Part shown: in pieces, positions 41,301 to 51,621 of the stretch
Layout of the letters: the number at the start of each line of letters is the position of its first letter
Numbering within the stretch: the stretch's first letter is position 1
Assembly: GCF_011397635.1 (NCBI RefSeq)
Contig: NC_064759.1
Coordinates: 13,536,428 to 13,600,427, forward strand
DNA length: 64,000 nt
DNA from: Epinephelus fuscoguttatus
Lineage: Eukaryota; Chordata; Actinopteri; Perciformes; Serranidae
Direction of reading: 5' to 3'
The notes under the pieces: generated by a model
Seen by the model: the letters and a program-made list of their open reading frames with translations, nothing else
Databases searched by the model: none
What the model was told of the DNA's origin: nothing
Translations under genes and position numbers: made by a program

Positions 41301-44300
41301 ACTTTTATTATTTTCTCTTTTATATATGACTATTGCCCTTAAATAAAACTAAAGTAATTTAATGAAAACACGCAGTATTTCTTATCCGTTTAATCACCAG
41401 AATAATCGATAGAATACTCGATTACTAAAAGAATCGATAGCTGCATCCCGAATAGAATGTACTGACAGTTTCAGCAACTATGAAAACAAGTTATTTTTTA
41501 ATAAAAGTTACCAGCTGTAGCTTTAAATTCATCGTTCTGCAAGTTCTTGCATGATTTGCATGCACCAGTGCACATTTTTCCTCCTTTGATTGCGTGTGCT
41601 TTGTGCAGGGACACAGCAGGACAGGAGAGGTTCAAGACCATTACGACAGCCTACTACAGAGGAGCCATGGTGAGCACAGTGCGCCTGCAGAACAAGCAGA
41701 CTGGATAATCACAGCTGACATCACCGTCCCTTTGTGCTCGCTCCGCACCTTTGACTTACTCCTTAAATCCTCTCTCTTTGTCTCCCTGTGTCAGGGCATC
41801 ATCCTGGTGTACGACATCACAGACGACAAGTCCTTCGAAAACATCCAGAACTGGATGAAGAGCATTAAAGAAGTGAGACGGTTTCCGCAGCCTGGAAATA
41901 CTTAACATAGTGCTGAGTCAGTTGGAAACATATTATAGTCATGAGTACGGGCGTTTAGTCACTGCAACAACAAGGCAGGGTCATTGCACAACTGGTGATT
42001 TTAAAGGGTCAGTTCACCCAAATCACATGAATGGCAAATTTCCTCTCTTTCCCCTAATTTTCATTTGAACTTCTTTCTACGGAAGAAGTGGGGTCATATG
42101 AGGTACTTCTCCTGACACGGTGTATTACACACAGTAGATGTCTGTCACCACACCCCCACTTTGGAGAAGCAGGCTGGAGTCAGGCTTGGAAGCTAAGCAG
42201 TTTACTGCTGTGTAGGGGTCAGCAACAATACATAATTTAACCACGTAAAAAAATCGATATCAATTTAAGTTTACACTATATTTAGAATATTTTTACTGCT
42301 TTACTTTACCGTCAGACAGTGATTTCTTACAGGAAAATTAAGCTGTTATACAACCCTCTTCAAAGCCAGACATTGCTTAATAAAGAAGCTGCTGATCTAT
42401 CACTGCCTCAATCAGTTTGTTAGTTTGTGTTATTGAGTGACTTTGATGTTTAAAACGTTAGTTCAGATTCACCAAAGTCACACAATAACACAAGCTAACT
42501 AACTGATTGAGGCAGTGGCAGACCAGCTCAGTGGGCCAGAATTGTTTTTGTGGCTTTGACGAGAACATATATGGGGAACTGAAGCTGTTACCGTCTTCTC
42601 CATGGGAATGTGCTGTCTGACAGAAAGGTAAAATGATGAAAATGTGCTTAATATAATGTGACCTTAAACTATTATTGTTTTTTTTTTAGGTGGTTAAAAT
42701 ATGTTTTGCTGCTGCCCCCCATCCACAGCAGTAAATTGCCTAGCTTCTTTGTTGGCACGCTTACTGCTTCCACGAACTGGGAGTGCACTGACAGAGACTT
42801 ACTGTATGTAAGACATTGTCTCTTTGAGGCTACAACTAACCATTATTTTCATCATTGATTAATCTGCCTCTTATCACTTTGTCTATAAAATGTCATAAAA
42901 TGATGAAAGATCTCCAGTATAAATTCCCAGAACCCAAATATATTTAGTTTACAGTGATATAAAACATAGAACAGAAGCAAAAACTCACAGTGGAGAAGCT
43001 GGAAGCAGAAAACAGCTCACAATTTTGTTTGAAAAATTGGTCAGATGTTCAGATGATTATCAAAAAGCCTGCAGATTAACATTCTATTAGTTGGTTAATA
43101 AGTCAATCAGCCCTTTAAAAACAGCCCCAATTAAACCACATTAAAGTTTGTGCGATATCACGAGGAACTAGGACATATTTTCTTTTTTAACGTATTATTG
43201 TTCAGCTTTATTTTAGAAGTTTTAGAGGAGATTTCTCAACAGAGATGAAAACAAAGAATCTCGCACACTGTCTGCCAATCAAACTTTCTTTATTTTTTCA
43301 AAGTATGTTTTGGGCAGTATTGGCTTTAAGCAATATTGGGCAGTTGAGTAGTGACATGGAAAAAGAAGACAGGTGTTGTGATTACATTATATGGTTCGGT
43401 CTTAACCACTATTCTACCAGAACTCACATAGTCACTTTGTTAAGGATATTTTGATCAGATAGAATAAGAGTATGAGTAACCATCAGTGTGTGTGATTCTT
43501 TGGTTGTTTCTCATTAAACAGCTTTTGATTGTACTCAAAACACTAAATGGTGTGCACAAACTTGGTCAAACTTGTCATCTAGAGGCAAATATTTCAAAAA
43601 TCTTAGTAGATCAATGTTCAATCTCCGAACCCATCAGCTATCAGCCTGACGACTTTTGTGACATCTGGTGTGGAGAGTCGATTTATCTTGTACTGGTCAT
43701 TTTTGGCTAATCTCTATAAACAGATATCTGCATACAAATACAAACAATTTTTTTCATAAAGCTAAATCCATAAATTGCATTCTGGCCTGTGCATTCTGCC
43801 TCTCCACAGGGACTCTTAACCTGCCGCTCAGACGGGATTGGTCAGTACTACTTGGACTACAAACAAGAACCACACCCTTCTGATAACAAAATCTTGTCCT
43901 GCTGCCCACAGATTCTGCATACATATGCAGATAGCTGTTTACAGACATAAATCAAATCTAAACTCACTGCAAGGCTGGGTTAATTACTCCTTTAGCTGGA
44001 GGGCTGTTAAAGGTCCAGTGTGTAGGATTTAGTGGCGTCTAGCAGCAAGGTTGCAGAACTCAAACTTCTCCATGTGCCAAACGTGTAGGAGAACTACAGT
44101 GGCTGACGCAAAAATGCAAATGGACCTATTTAAAGCGAGTTTTTTGGTTTGTCTGTTTTGGGCTATCGTAGAAACAACATGGCGAATTCTGTGGAAGAGG
44201 ACCAGCTCCATGTGTGAATATTAAAGTCCCATTTTAAGGAAACAAAAATGGATGATTGAAAACCAATGAAAACATAGTTATGAATAAAATATACCATGTC

Positions 44301-45577
44301 TGCCAGTAGATTCCACTAAATACACACTGGACCTTTAAATTAAACTTTTGTCCCCATGTTTTCTATTTTATTTGGACATAATATAAAGTAAATTTGAACG
44401 CTGTCACTCAGTGAATTCTCTCTATGTAGCCAAATACCTGCAGTCTCAGCAAAACAAACAAAAGATGCACTTGTATCCACCTTAGATCTTCGTTAAATGG
44501 TAGAGACTCAGTGTCAGAACTCACTTGCCCAAACTTGATTCTGTGAACCTTTTTCTTTAAGATGATATCCTGGGCTTAAAAACAGAGACAGTTTCTCTGT
44601 AGAGCAGCTGCTGTTAAATGCAACTTATTCTGGTTGATCACATCAGACTTGATGTAAAGATGTCTGCTTTGCTTCACTTTGATCTCTTCTTTAATACACC
44701 CTTAGCTAAGCATACTTTCTTGCAGATAAGAACTCAGCCTGCCCTAATCAATTAACTGCATTCCCTCTCTCCCAGAACGCATCAGCCGGGGTCAGTCGGA
44801 TGTTACTAGGTAATAAGTGCGACATTGAAGCAAAGCGGAAAGTATCCAAGGAGACGGGAGAAAAGGTGAGAAACTGAACTGATCCCTGTGTGTTGTAATA
44901 TTTTCTTTACTGTTACATTAAAGTGTTGTCGTAGACAGAGGAGTAGTAGTCAAAGGTTTTTTTGTGAAGAAGTGATAATAGAGAGGGAGTGATTGTTTGA
45001 GGAAGGGATTGAGTGTGTCACGCATGTTTTTGATGTATTCGCTTTGCATGTACTTAAGATAAGAAGCAGGAAGTGATTGTTAGCCATATCCTGACCTGCT
45101 GTAATCTGCTCTGTGTCTGTTGTTGACAGCTGGCAAAAGATCATGGGATCAGGTTCTTTGAGACCAGTGCAAAGTCCAGCATCAACGTGGAGGAGGTGAG
45201 CCAGAATGTAACCATTGATTTAAAAAGCAGTCTCTCCATGCGTCATTAAAGTTTATCTTACGAGTGTGTTTTGTTACAATGTGTTTATATGACACAAATG
45301 CTGCAGACTTAACTTTTGTTTATGTGTCTTTTAGTCTTTTCTGTCTTTGGCAAGCGACATACTACAGAAATCCAGCAAGAAACCAGTAAGTTACGCCAAA
45401 CCATATCACACTGAAGCTTTAGTTCTTCCCTGAATATATACAGACTTTATTTAATACAAAATATATCTGTAATTTCCTCTCCTTCTGTGTTTCTGTGTTT
45501 GATAGGGCCCCACAGGTCGAGAGGTGAAAATCACAAGCAGCACAGAGAAAAAAACCTCCAAATGTGTTCTTCTCTAG
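38376..45577 (+). CDS. rab13: Ras-related small GTPase Rab13
   Basis: Eight coding exons: 38376-38499, 39189-39249, 41609-41669, 41795-41872, 44776-44865, 45130-45195, 45335-45385 and 45506-45577 (stop TAG). All have GT/AG borders and join to 200 residues. GTPase motifs: GDSGVGKT (15-22), DTAGQE (63-68), NKCD (121-124) and ETSAK (149-153). The C-terminus is CVLL, a CaaX-type box whose final Leu predicts geranylgeranylation. Words such as [30 protein letters not shown] and [13 protein letters not shown] are Rab13-like and distinguish it from Rab8 and Rab10. From the family: Rab13 cycles between the trans-Golgi/recycling endosomes and the plasma membrane and controls tight-junction assembly. 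Upstream ATGs in the leader are described separately. Intron 2 is swollen by nested elements. Confidence 0.97.
40051..41445. mobile_element. Nested inverted-repeat element with 'attcgattactaaa' ends
   Basis: The left end 'agggctgaactgaataattc' then 'gattactaaaaa' and the right end 'ctcgattactaaaagaatcg' then 'atagctgcatccc' are diverged inverted termini. It lies inside the TTAA element 39488-41526. Confidence 0.55.
40760..41165. repeat. GC-richer dispersed block nested in the above
   Basis: Begins near 'cagacctttctcaagaaaag' then 'aaaggtctggctggg' (a short hairpin) and has a base composition unlike the AT-rich surroundings. It encodes overlapping open frames of about 90-130 codons with no recognisable domain, so I treat it as a repeat. 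Confidence 0.45.
42001..42560. mobile_element. Foldback-containing dispersed repeat in rab13 intron 4
   Basis: Starts TTAAAGGGTCAGTTCACCC, a common fish element end. Near its right side 42388-42446 and 42471-42527 form an inverted repeat (left 'cactgcctcaatcagtttgt', right 'aactgattgaggcagtg' and on). The right boundary is uncertain. Confidence 0.55.
42820..43125. repeat. Dispersed repeat, related to 30650-30800
   Basis: 'gaggctacaactaaccatta' then 'ttttcatcattgattaatct' at the left and 'ttagttggttaataagtcaa' at the right; typical of a high-copy fish element. Confidence 0.55.
44007..44338. mobile_element. TTAA-flanked palindromic MITE, copy 3
   Basis: 332 bases from TTAAAGGTCCAGTGTGTAGG to the inverted 'cacactggacctttaa'. 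It is the cleanest full-length copy of the family in this window. It lies in rab13 intron 4. Confidence 0.8.
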
Positions 45578-46079
45578 ATATGACCCAGGCCAACACACAC
45601 AAGGAAGCGACATACAAATTTAAGAGCATATCAGTGTTAGTGGGGAGAAATTCAGTACAGCAGGGTTTCTGTCTCCATCTGGTGGGCTCACACATGAAAT
45701 ACACACAGGTGCCAAAAGTTTTTACACCGAAACTACTTTTATACTTTTGTTACCCAAAAGCTGACTTTGCCAGAAAAAAATGAGCTGAAATTTTGTAGAA
45801 GTGATTGTGCCTATATTTCCCATTGAACACATCTTCTGCCACATCTCCTGTGATAGTGTTATTGTCATTCAAGAAAATGCTGCAAAGTGGCAGTCAGGGT
45901 GTGACTATAGAGAGATTACTGACACAGCATTTCACCAACCACTTCCCACCATGTTTAGTTGAGCTGTACATTTCTGTTTCTGCCTTGTATTTCCAAGCCA
46001 TTTCAGCAGAATGTTGGTATTGTACGTTTCTTCAGACCATGGATATGTCACATTTGTATGTTGTTATATTGCAGATTCG

Positions 46080-46850
46080 TTCCAGCAAGGCTGCGGGTCA
46101 TGTTTTGGCACAAAAACCACGTGGTTATGGTTAGGAAACAATCGTGTTTTGGCTTAAAATACGCGGTTTTGGTGGCTGCAAAGCTGCTGGAATCACAGTG
46201 ATGTTGAAATGAAACTGTTTCTAGTGGCATAATCTCAGCCAGAAAGGCAGCCATATCTCAGTAAAAAAAATAACCGCTTTTGGGGGCAATATTCCAACTG
46301 GAAACGCAGCGATTACTTAGGAAAAAAACATCTACTTTTTCGTAGCACTTTTCCAACAGGTACCGCAGGGATCTCCATAAAAAACAACCACTTCTTATGG
46401 CACTGTCCCGACTTGAAATGCAGTGATATCTCGATAAAATCCAAACGTTTTTCTTATACTATCCCGGCTTGAAACATAGCGATGTCTCAGTAAAAAAAAT
46501 AACTGCTTTTGAAGGCAATATTCTGACTGGAAACGCGGCGATTTCTTAGGAAAAAACAACTGTTTTCCATCTTCCAACAGGTGCCACAAGGATCTCTCCA
46601 TAAAAAACAACCACTTCTTATGACACTTTTCTTGGTACTATCCCGGCTTGAAACATAGCGATGTCTCAATGAAATACAAATACTTTTTGTGGCACTATAC
46701 CTGGTGGAGGAATGAGGCTGTCTTGCTAAAAATGACCCATGATTGGTGGCTAAAAAGCCACTGGAATACGCAGCAATGACTCGCTAAAAAACAACAGTTT
46801 TTATTGTTTGTTGGTTTCAAACAGTGGTCTTCAGTGGTCTGCAGCTTGGC
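46080..46850. repeat. Decayed tandem repeat downstream of rab13
   Basis: A unit of about 229 bases occurs twice (from 46261 and from 46490, sharing 'gtaaaaaaaataac' and 'ggcaatatt'). It is itself built of shorter related units of about 55-60 bases with words such as 'gaaacgcagcgat', 'tctcagtaaaaaa' and 'caaccacttctta'. It lies in the presumed rab13 3' UTR. Confidence 0.7.
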
Positions 46851-47407
46851 AGGCATCTTGCATAGGTGCCATGCCATCCACCATCACCCCCACCTTTCGA
46901 TGACAAAGTCAGCTCATATACAACATAACATAGGAAATGTACAAATCTAAGGTATCCATGGTATGCAGACATGTACCATGCCAACATTTTCACCTGGCGA
47001 CTGGGCTGTGTTTTTCTCTGGCTTATCACCACATTATCATTCCTAAAACAGCACTGCTTAATGTATATAAAGGACTTTAACTGTGTGTTTTTGGGGTAGC
47101 TATGTAAACAAATGACAGCTTAATACAACCATTTCATTCATTTCTTATATGTGAGCACATAGTGGCCTTTAAGAGCTCAGTGGCAGAGGAAAGGTTTTAA
47201 AGAGGAAGGAGGAAAGTGTTTTGATTAGCACACAGTAGGCTTCTGGTCGGGCGTCTCATAGATTCTGTTAGATGGTGTAAATGCTGGACAGAATTGATAA
47301 ATCGATTAATAAGTCATAAAACTTATTAGGTTACCAATGCACTTTCACTTTTGTCATGTTGTTTTCTATGATATTACATCAACAGCACAGGCAAGTTGAC
47401 ATCCCAA

Positions 47408-47442
47408 TCCCCTATCCCCTATCCCCTATCCCCAATCCCCGT
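47408..47442. repeat. Short tandem repeat (atcccct)n
   Basis: About five imperfect copies of a seven-base unit atcccct. Confidence 0.85.
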
Positions 47443-48151
47443 TCCTTATCCCCACAAAGACTGAACATTAGGCTTTTAAATGTTATATTTCATTATGATT
47501 ACAATGTGTTTACCCTTCAAGAGCTAATGAAATGGTTCAGTATTTTAATGCATTTAACAGAATCAACAGGAGCAGATGCCATTTAATATTAAAAGAGCCT
47601 GAAACTATAGGAGAGGAAATTTTTCGGGTTACATAATATGAGAAGCTGAAACCGTGCTCTTGACATTTATGAATTAAACATGTTGATGTTTGGAGTTGAA
47701 TCTGAGACAAACACTGGTGGTAAACAAGCTTGGTTTTAACAGATGGCTCGAGGAGAGTGGACGATAGGAACAGAGATAAGTGCAATATGAGAAGATGAGT
47801 GGAGAGATGAAAGAATGATGGATAAAGCAAGTGAATGGACAGGATGTGGGGGAAGCAGCTGCGCTCACATGTCCCTCATTTTGAATTGATTTAGTGGGTC
47901 TTGCCTTTTATGTGAAGTGCCTGGTTAATCTCTTACTAAACACTACCACACATTAGCTACATCTGAAAAGACAGTCTCCCTGCTCAGGCAACTTCAGATC
48001 ATTCACAATGACTCTGATTATGGGTGCTCATCTGATCTGGACAGACATACTGTATTTTCTGTATCTACTTTCTATGCATTACTTTCACATTCAGTGTCTT
48101 TTAGACCTGCCACAAGACTTTGTATGTAGTTTACAGACCTGCCGCTTGCTG

Positions 48152-48157
48152 AATAAA
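48152..48157 (+). terminator. Candidate poly(A) signal downstream of rab13
   Basis: First AATAAA I can find after the rab13 stop, about 2.6 kb downstream. A variant signal nearer the stop is possible. Confidence 0.35.
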
Positions 48158-48399
48158 AATGCTAAAGAGTAAACATGATGAGTGTGTATTTTGAAACTGT
48201 ATGTTGGCACAGTTACATAATCAGAATATGCTTGGGTTGTCTGCACAATAGCTTGCTCATGAATTTTGTAACCGTTTGAAGTCAATTCACGTAAATGTTA
48301 TTTATATAGGAGGAAATGGAAACCAGAACATTATTAGATAGCTAAATTGCAAACATATGAAGAATATGGGACTAAAAAGACACATTTTGTATTGCGAGA

Positions 48400-48700
48400 A
48401 GAGTAGGTTTAATAATGCAGCATGACGGGCACATATGGGTCGTAAATGGACAAATAAAATGGGCCCCATATGGGATTGTCCACAGGTATACCATTGGCCC
48501 TAAGCCAGTTGCCCACATGGCTGAGCCCACACCCACTTCATACCCAGGTAACCCTAGCATAACCTAAGTGGGGCCCACTTGATTAAACCAAACCATGTAG
48601 GCCACTGGCATGGAACCCATGGACGATCTTATTTAAGGCCCATTTCTTTAGCCCCTTTAGTACCCACATGGGCCCCACATACAAATGTCAGCTGGGAAGC
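48400..48700. repeat. GGGCCCAC-rich dispersed repeat
   Basis: Repeated 'tggggcccac', 'gggccccata' and 'acccacatgggccccacat' words, ending 'acaaatgtcagctggg'. Resembles a dispersed fish repeat domain. Confidence 0.5.
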
Positions 48701-48776
48701 TATGGCTTCAGACTGCAACTTTCTGGTCCTTGCTATGATCTGTTTTACAAATGTACTCATTATTTTATTTACAGTT

Positions 48777-49802
48777 TTAAAGGTCCAGTGTGTACGATCT
48801 GGGGGGTCTAGTGGCATCTTGTGGTGAGGACTGCAGACTGCAGCCATTTAAAACTTCTCTCAGTGAGAATCTCTTCAGTGTTTATTGGTCACGAGGTTTT
48901 TGCTGGGAGCAGAAACACTGAATAAAACAATATGACATTACAAATCAGTGTTTTTCAGATGCTGTACGGCTCGTTGGAGGCAGGCCATTAGCCCAGCACC
49001 TGCTAATGTGTGCTCACTTTTTCTCTCTGATTACTTAAGATCGTTGGTGAGGTTTTTTTACTGTCTCATTTATAAACATTGCGTACGCACAAAACAAGCC
49101 CTGAAAGAGGCGTACACCACTTCCCACGCAAGAGTTGTGATGTATAACAACAGACTTGGTGGGAGAAACTTTAAACCTGCTTACAAACATTTTGGAGATA
49201 GGAAACTGGCGATGCAGATGGTGAGGTGGAAACCTGATAGCAGAAACTGCTGAATGCTTTTTGGTGCACATTATTTTTGGCTTTTGTCCATACGTACATT
49301 TTTAGTATGGATTGTATGCATTGTTTTATAAATTAGACCCCAGGTGATTTAAACCAGTAAAAACAGAATAAAACTGTTTCATGTGGAGAAATATATATAT
49401 ATATATATATATATCTATATTAATTTAATTAGATTTATTAATTAAAAAAAATAATAATACATTTTAATTAATTTAATTTATTAAATTAAATAAATCTGTT
49501 TTTCAGATGCTCCCCATAGCTGAGGGACTACTAACTAAAAAAAAAAAGAAAAAACTAAAAAAAAATGCAAATGGCCCTATTTAGAGCCAGTGTTTGGTTT
49601 GTCCCTTCTGGGCTACCGTAGAACATGGCAGACTCCGTGGATGTGGACCCACTCCCCATGTAGATATTAATGACTCATTCCAAGGCAATGGAAACAGGAT
49701 GGGTCTTATTTTCAGATGATTATACACTAAAGAAAACATCTTACCATATTATGTTTCCTTTCTGCCAATATATACCCTAAATCCTACACACTGGACCTTT
49801 AA
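48777..49802. mobile_element. TTAA-flanked palindromic MITE, copy 4, with nested element
   Basis: Starts TTAAAGGTCCAGTGTGTACG and ends with the inverted 'cctacacactggacctttaa'. Its length (1,026 bp against about 330 for a simple copy) is explained by the insertion at about 49063-49338 and an AT-rich expansion at about 49390-49500. Confidence 0.7.
49063..49338. mobile_element. Nested inverted-repeat element (GTCTCATTTATAAA ends)
   Basis: The left end gtctcatttataaacattgc and the right end tgcattgttttataaattag then ac are inverted copies. It is inserted in the 48777-49802 MITE. Confidence 0.6.
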
Positions 49803-50199
49803 ATATATTTTTTTAGAATTTAAACAAATAAAAAATTTAGAAAATAATATTAAACTAGTTATAATAATAGCTTTAGTTTCACATGAGGAGGCAGAGCAGA
49901 TAAGACAGAAAATAGTGGTAGTGGTGTAAGCCGGGGATAAGTGAGATGGGATTTCAATTCAAATTCAAATAGGCAGTTCACATAAGAGCAGAAGGCGACT
50001 TTGTGTCTCAAGGACACTGACAGGAAATATATCTGTTGACAGACACGCTGTTAAAACCGGCCTAAACTAGACCAGGCACCTCTATGGGACACTCACTGAC
50101 TCCACTAGGACCCCCATTGCCTTCTTTTTAACCACAGTCCTCCCAAAACAGCGGTCATTACCATGATAGTGTTTTTTTTTTCACCCCATCGCTGCAGCA

Positions 50200-50542
50200 G
50201 GAGCCTGTCGCTAAGCAACCGCCCCTCCTTCCCAGCATCAGCACCACGACGGTGTGCGCGCGCTCTGCCGCATCTTCAAGTTGCCTGCACGTCCTGCGTG
50301 CCTTGTCATCACGCAGGGCAGGTTTCGGTTTGCAAACACGATACATTCCTTCTCCAGTGCCGGAGCTGTGCCGAGGAGCAGAGGAGGAGACGTGAGAGCA
50401 GCAGAGGGAGGGGCCACCTCAACCAAGAATCACTCATAACTCACTTGGATGGATTTAAGCATGTCATCCCGGACATAGGTAGACTACGGGCTATGTTGTG
50501 TTCATGTGACGTGTGGTGGGAGGCAGTGAGGTAAACGTCCGG

Positions 50543-50596
<54 letters not shown>

Positions 50597-51319
50597 GGGC
50601 TGAACGGGATGCCCGCGTGACTGCAGGGAGGAAAGAGGCGGCGGAGGAGGAGAAGGAGGAGGAGGAAGGGGGGTCTAGGTGCGTGTGTGGACCACCGCAA
50701 AACCCCCGAGGTGGAGTTGTCAAAGATCAAAACCTGTACGGAGAAATTAATTCCAGCCCGGCTGCTATTTTTGGTGCAGTTTGAAAATCGATGGAGGATA
50801 TTTATTTCCTGTCCACGTCGAGGTAATTAGTCTCGCTTCCCGAACGCACCGATGTGATCTTGGGGCTTTGATCTCCACACCGTCTTCTTTCTTTTTGCCG
50901 TGACAGCATGAGGACCTAACATAAGGTCGCGGGAGGGGAGCGCACATGTTCGGATGTTGCTCCTCCTGATTGGACACACGGACTGACCGGCTCGTGTCAT
51001 CTCTGCTGGGGGTGAAACAGCGAGCTGCTTTTCTTTGGGATGCTTTAAAATCTGCGGCCTGCTCTGGTCTCCAGTTACCGCAATGCCACTGGCGAGAGGA
51101 GGGAGAGGTGGAAGGCAGAGGATGGAGAGGAGGGAGCAGCATAAAGCAAATGAGTTTATCAGTGATGTGTAGATTGCAGCATATAAATAGTGTGGTTGTG
51201 TTTTAATCAGAGAATGGTATAGGCTGTATAGGTGATAGTGGCCTGTGAAGTGCATGGGATGAAACAGACACTGTATTGACTGAAGCTATCTTAGTATCAT
51301 GGCTGAAACGTCATATGAG
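50200..51319 (+). promoter_or_regulatory. Candidate entrep3 promoter and 5' UTR region
   Basis: GC-richer sequence between rab13's repeat-rich 3' flank and the entrep3 coding start. It contains an RFX-like palindromic X-box gtcgctaagcaac (50207-50219), a (CA)n tract and a possible 5' UTR exon ending at 51319 (donor gtgagt). No transcription start can be fixed by eye. Confidence 0.4.
50545..50589. repeat. (CA)n microsatellite
   Basis: About 45 bases of CA repeat in the entrep3 upstream region. Confidence 0.95.
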
Positions 51320-51621
51320 GTGAGTACGGTGGCTGCGAGTGTGTAGTGGCTGCTCAATTCTCAACTTTCTGCTGACAAAGTTCTTGGACTCACTCACCGG
51401 ACTATAGTGCGCACCATGGGGCATTGCGCAGAACCTATGGCACCTGCCAGTGGAGAGCTTGGTGCATAACTGTGACAGAGTGGAGCTCTGAAGCCAGCAT
51501 TTATGTCTCTCCCTCTTCTCCACGCCCGCACGTCTACCCACACAGCTGAACTTTATTTGATGAGCCCAGTGTAAGCGTGAAAGCTCTCCCAGCCTCCTCC
51601 GCACACACCGACGAGCCTGAC

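Larger units (their letters stand above)
39488..41526. mobile_element. TTAA-flanked element in rab13 intron 2 with nested insertions
   Basis: The outer ends are TTAAAGCCACAGTTGGTAAC and, inverted, TTAAAGCTACAGCTGGTAAC. Both termini coincide with TTAA. The outer element has inverted internal segments (39650-39695 and 39970-40030, sharing 'tgacag' and 'ctgcctagtttgacagtttg'). It is interrupted by a second element (about 40051-41445) and a third inside that. Confidence 0.7.

Noticed and set aside
46261-46700. CRISPR-like array of regular repeats
   Set aside because: The organism is a vertebrate, the repeats are diverged and contiguous with no unique spacers, and no cas genes are near.
50970-51255. 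Overlapping open frames on both strands upstream of entrep3
   Set aside because: They are in GC-rich promoter-like sequence, with no recognisable domains or splice partners.
51577-51621. Upstream extension of the entrep3 start
   Set aside because: The in-frame extension begins with GTG and has no ATG. The ATG at 51622 gives MPSPSDSS, which matches the family start.
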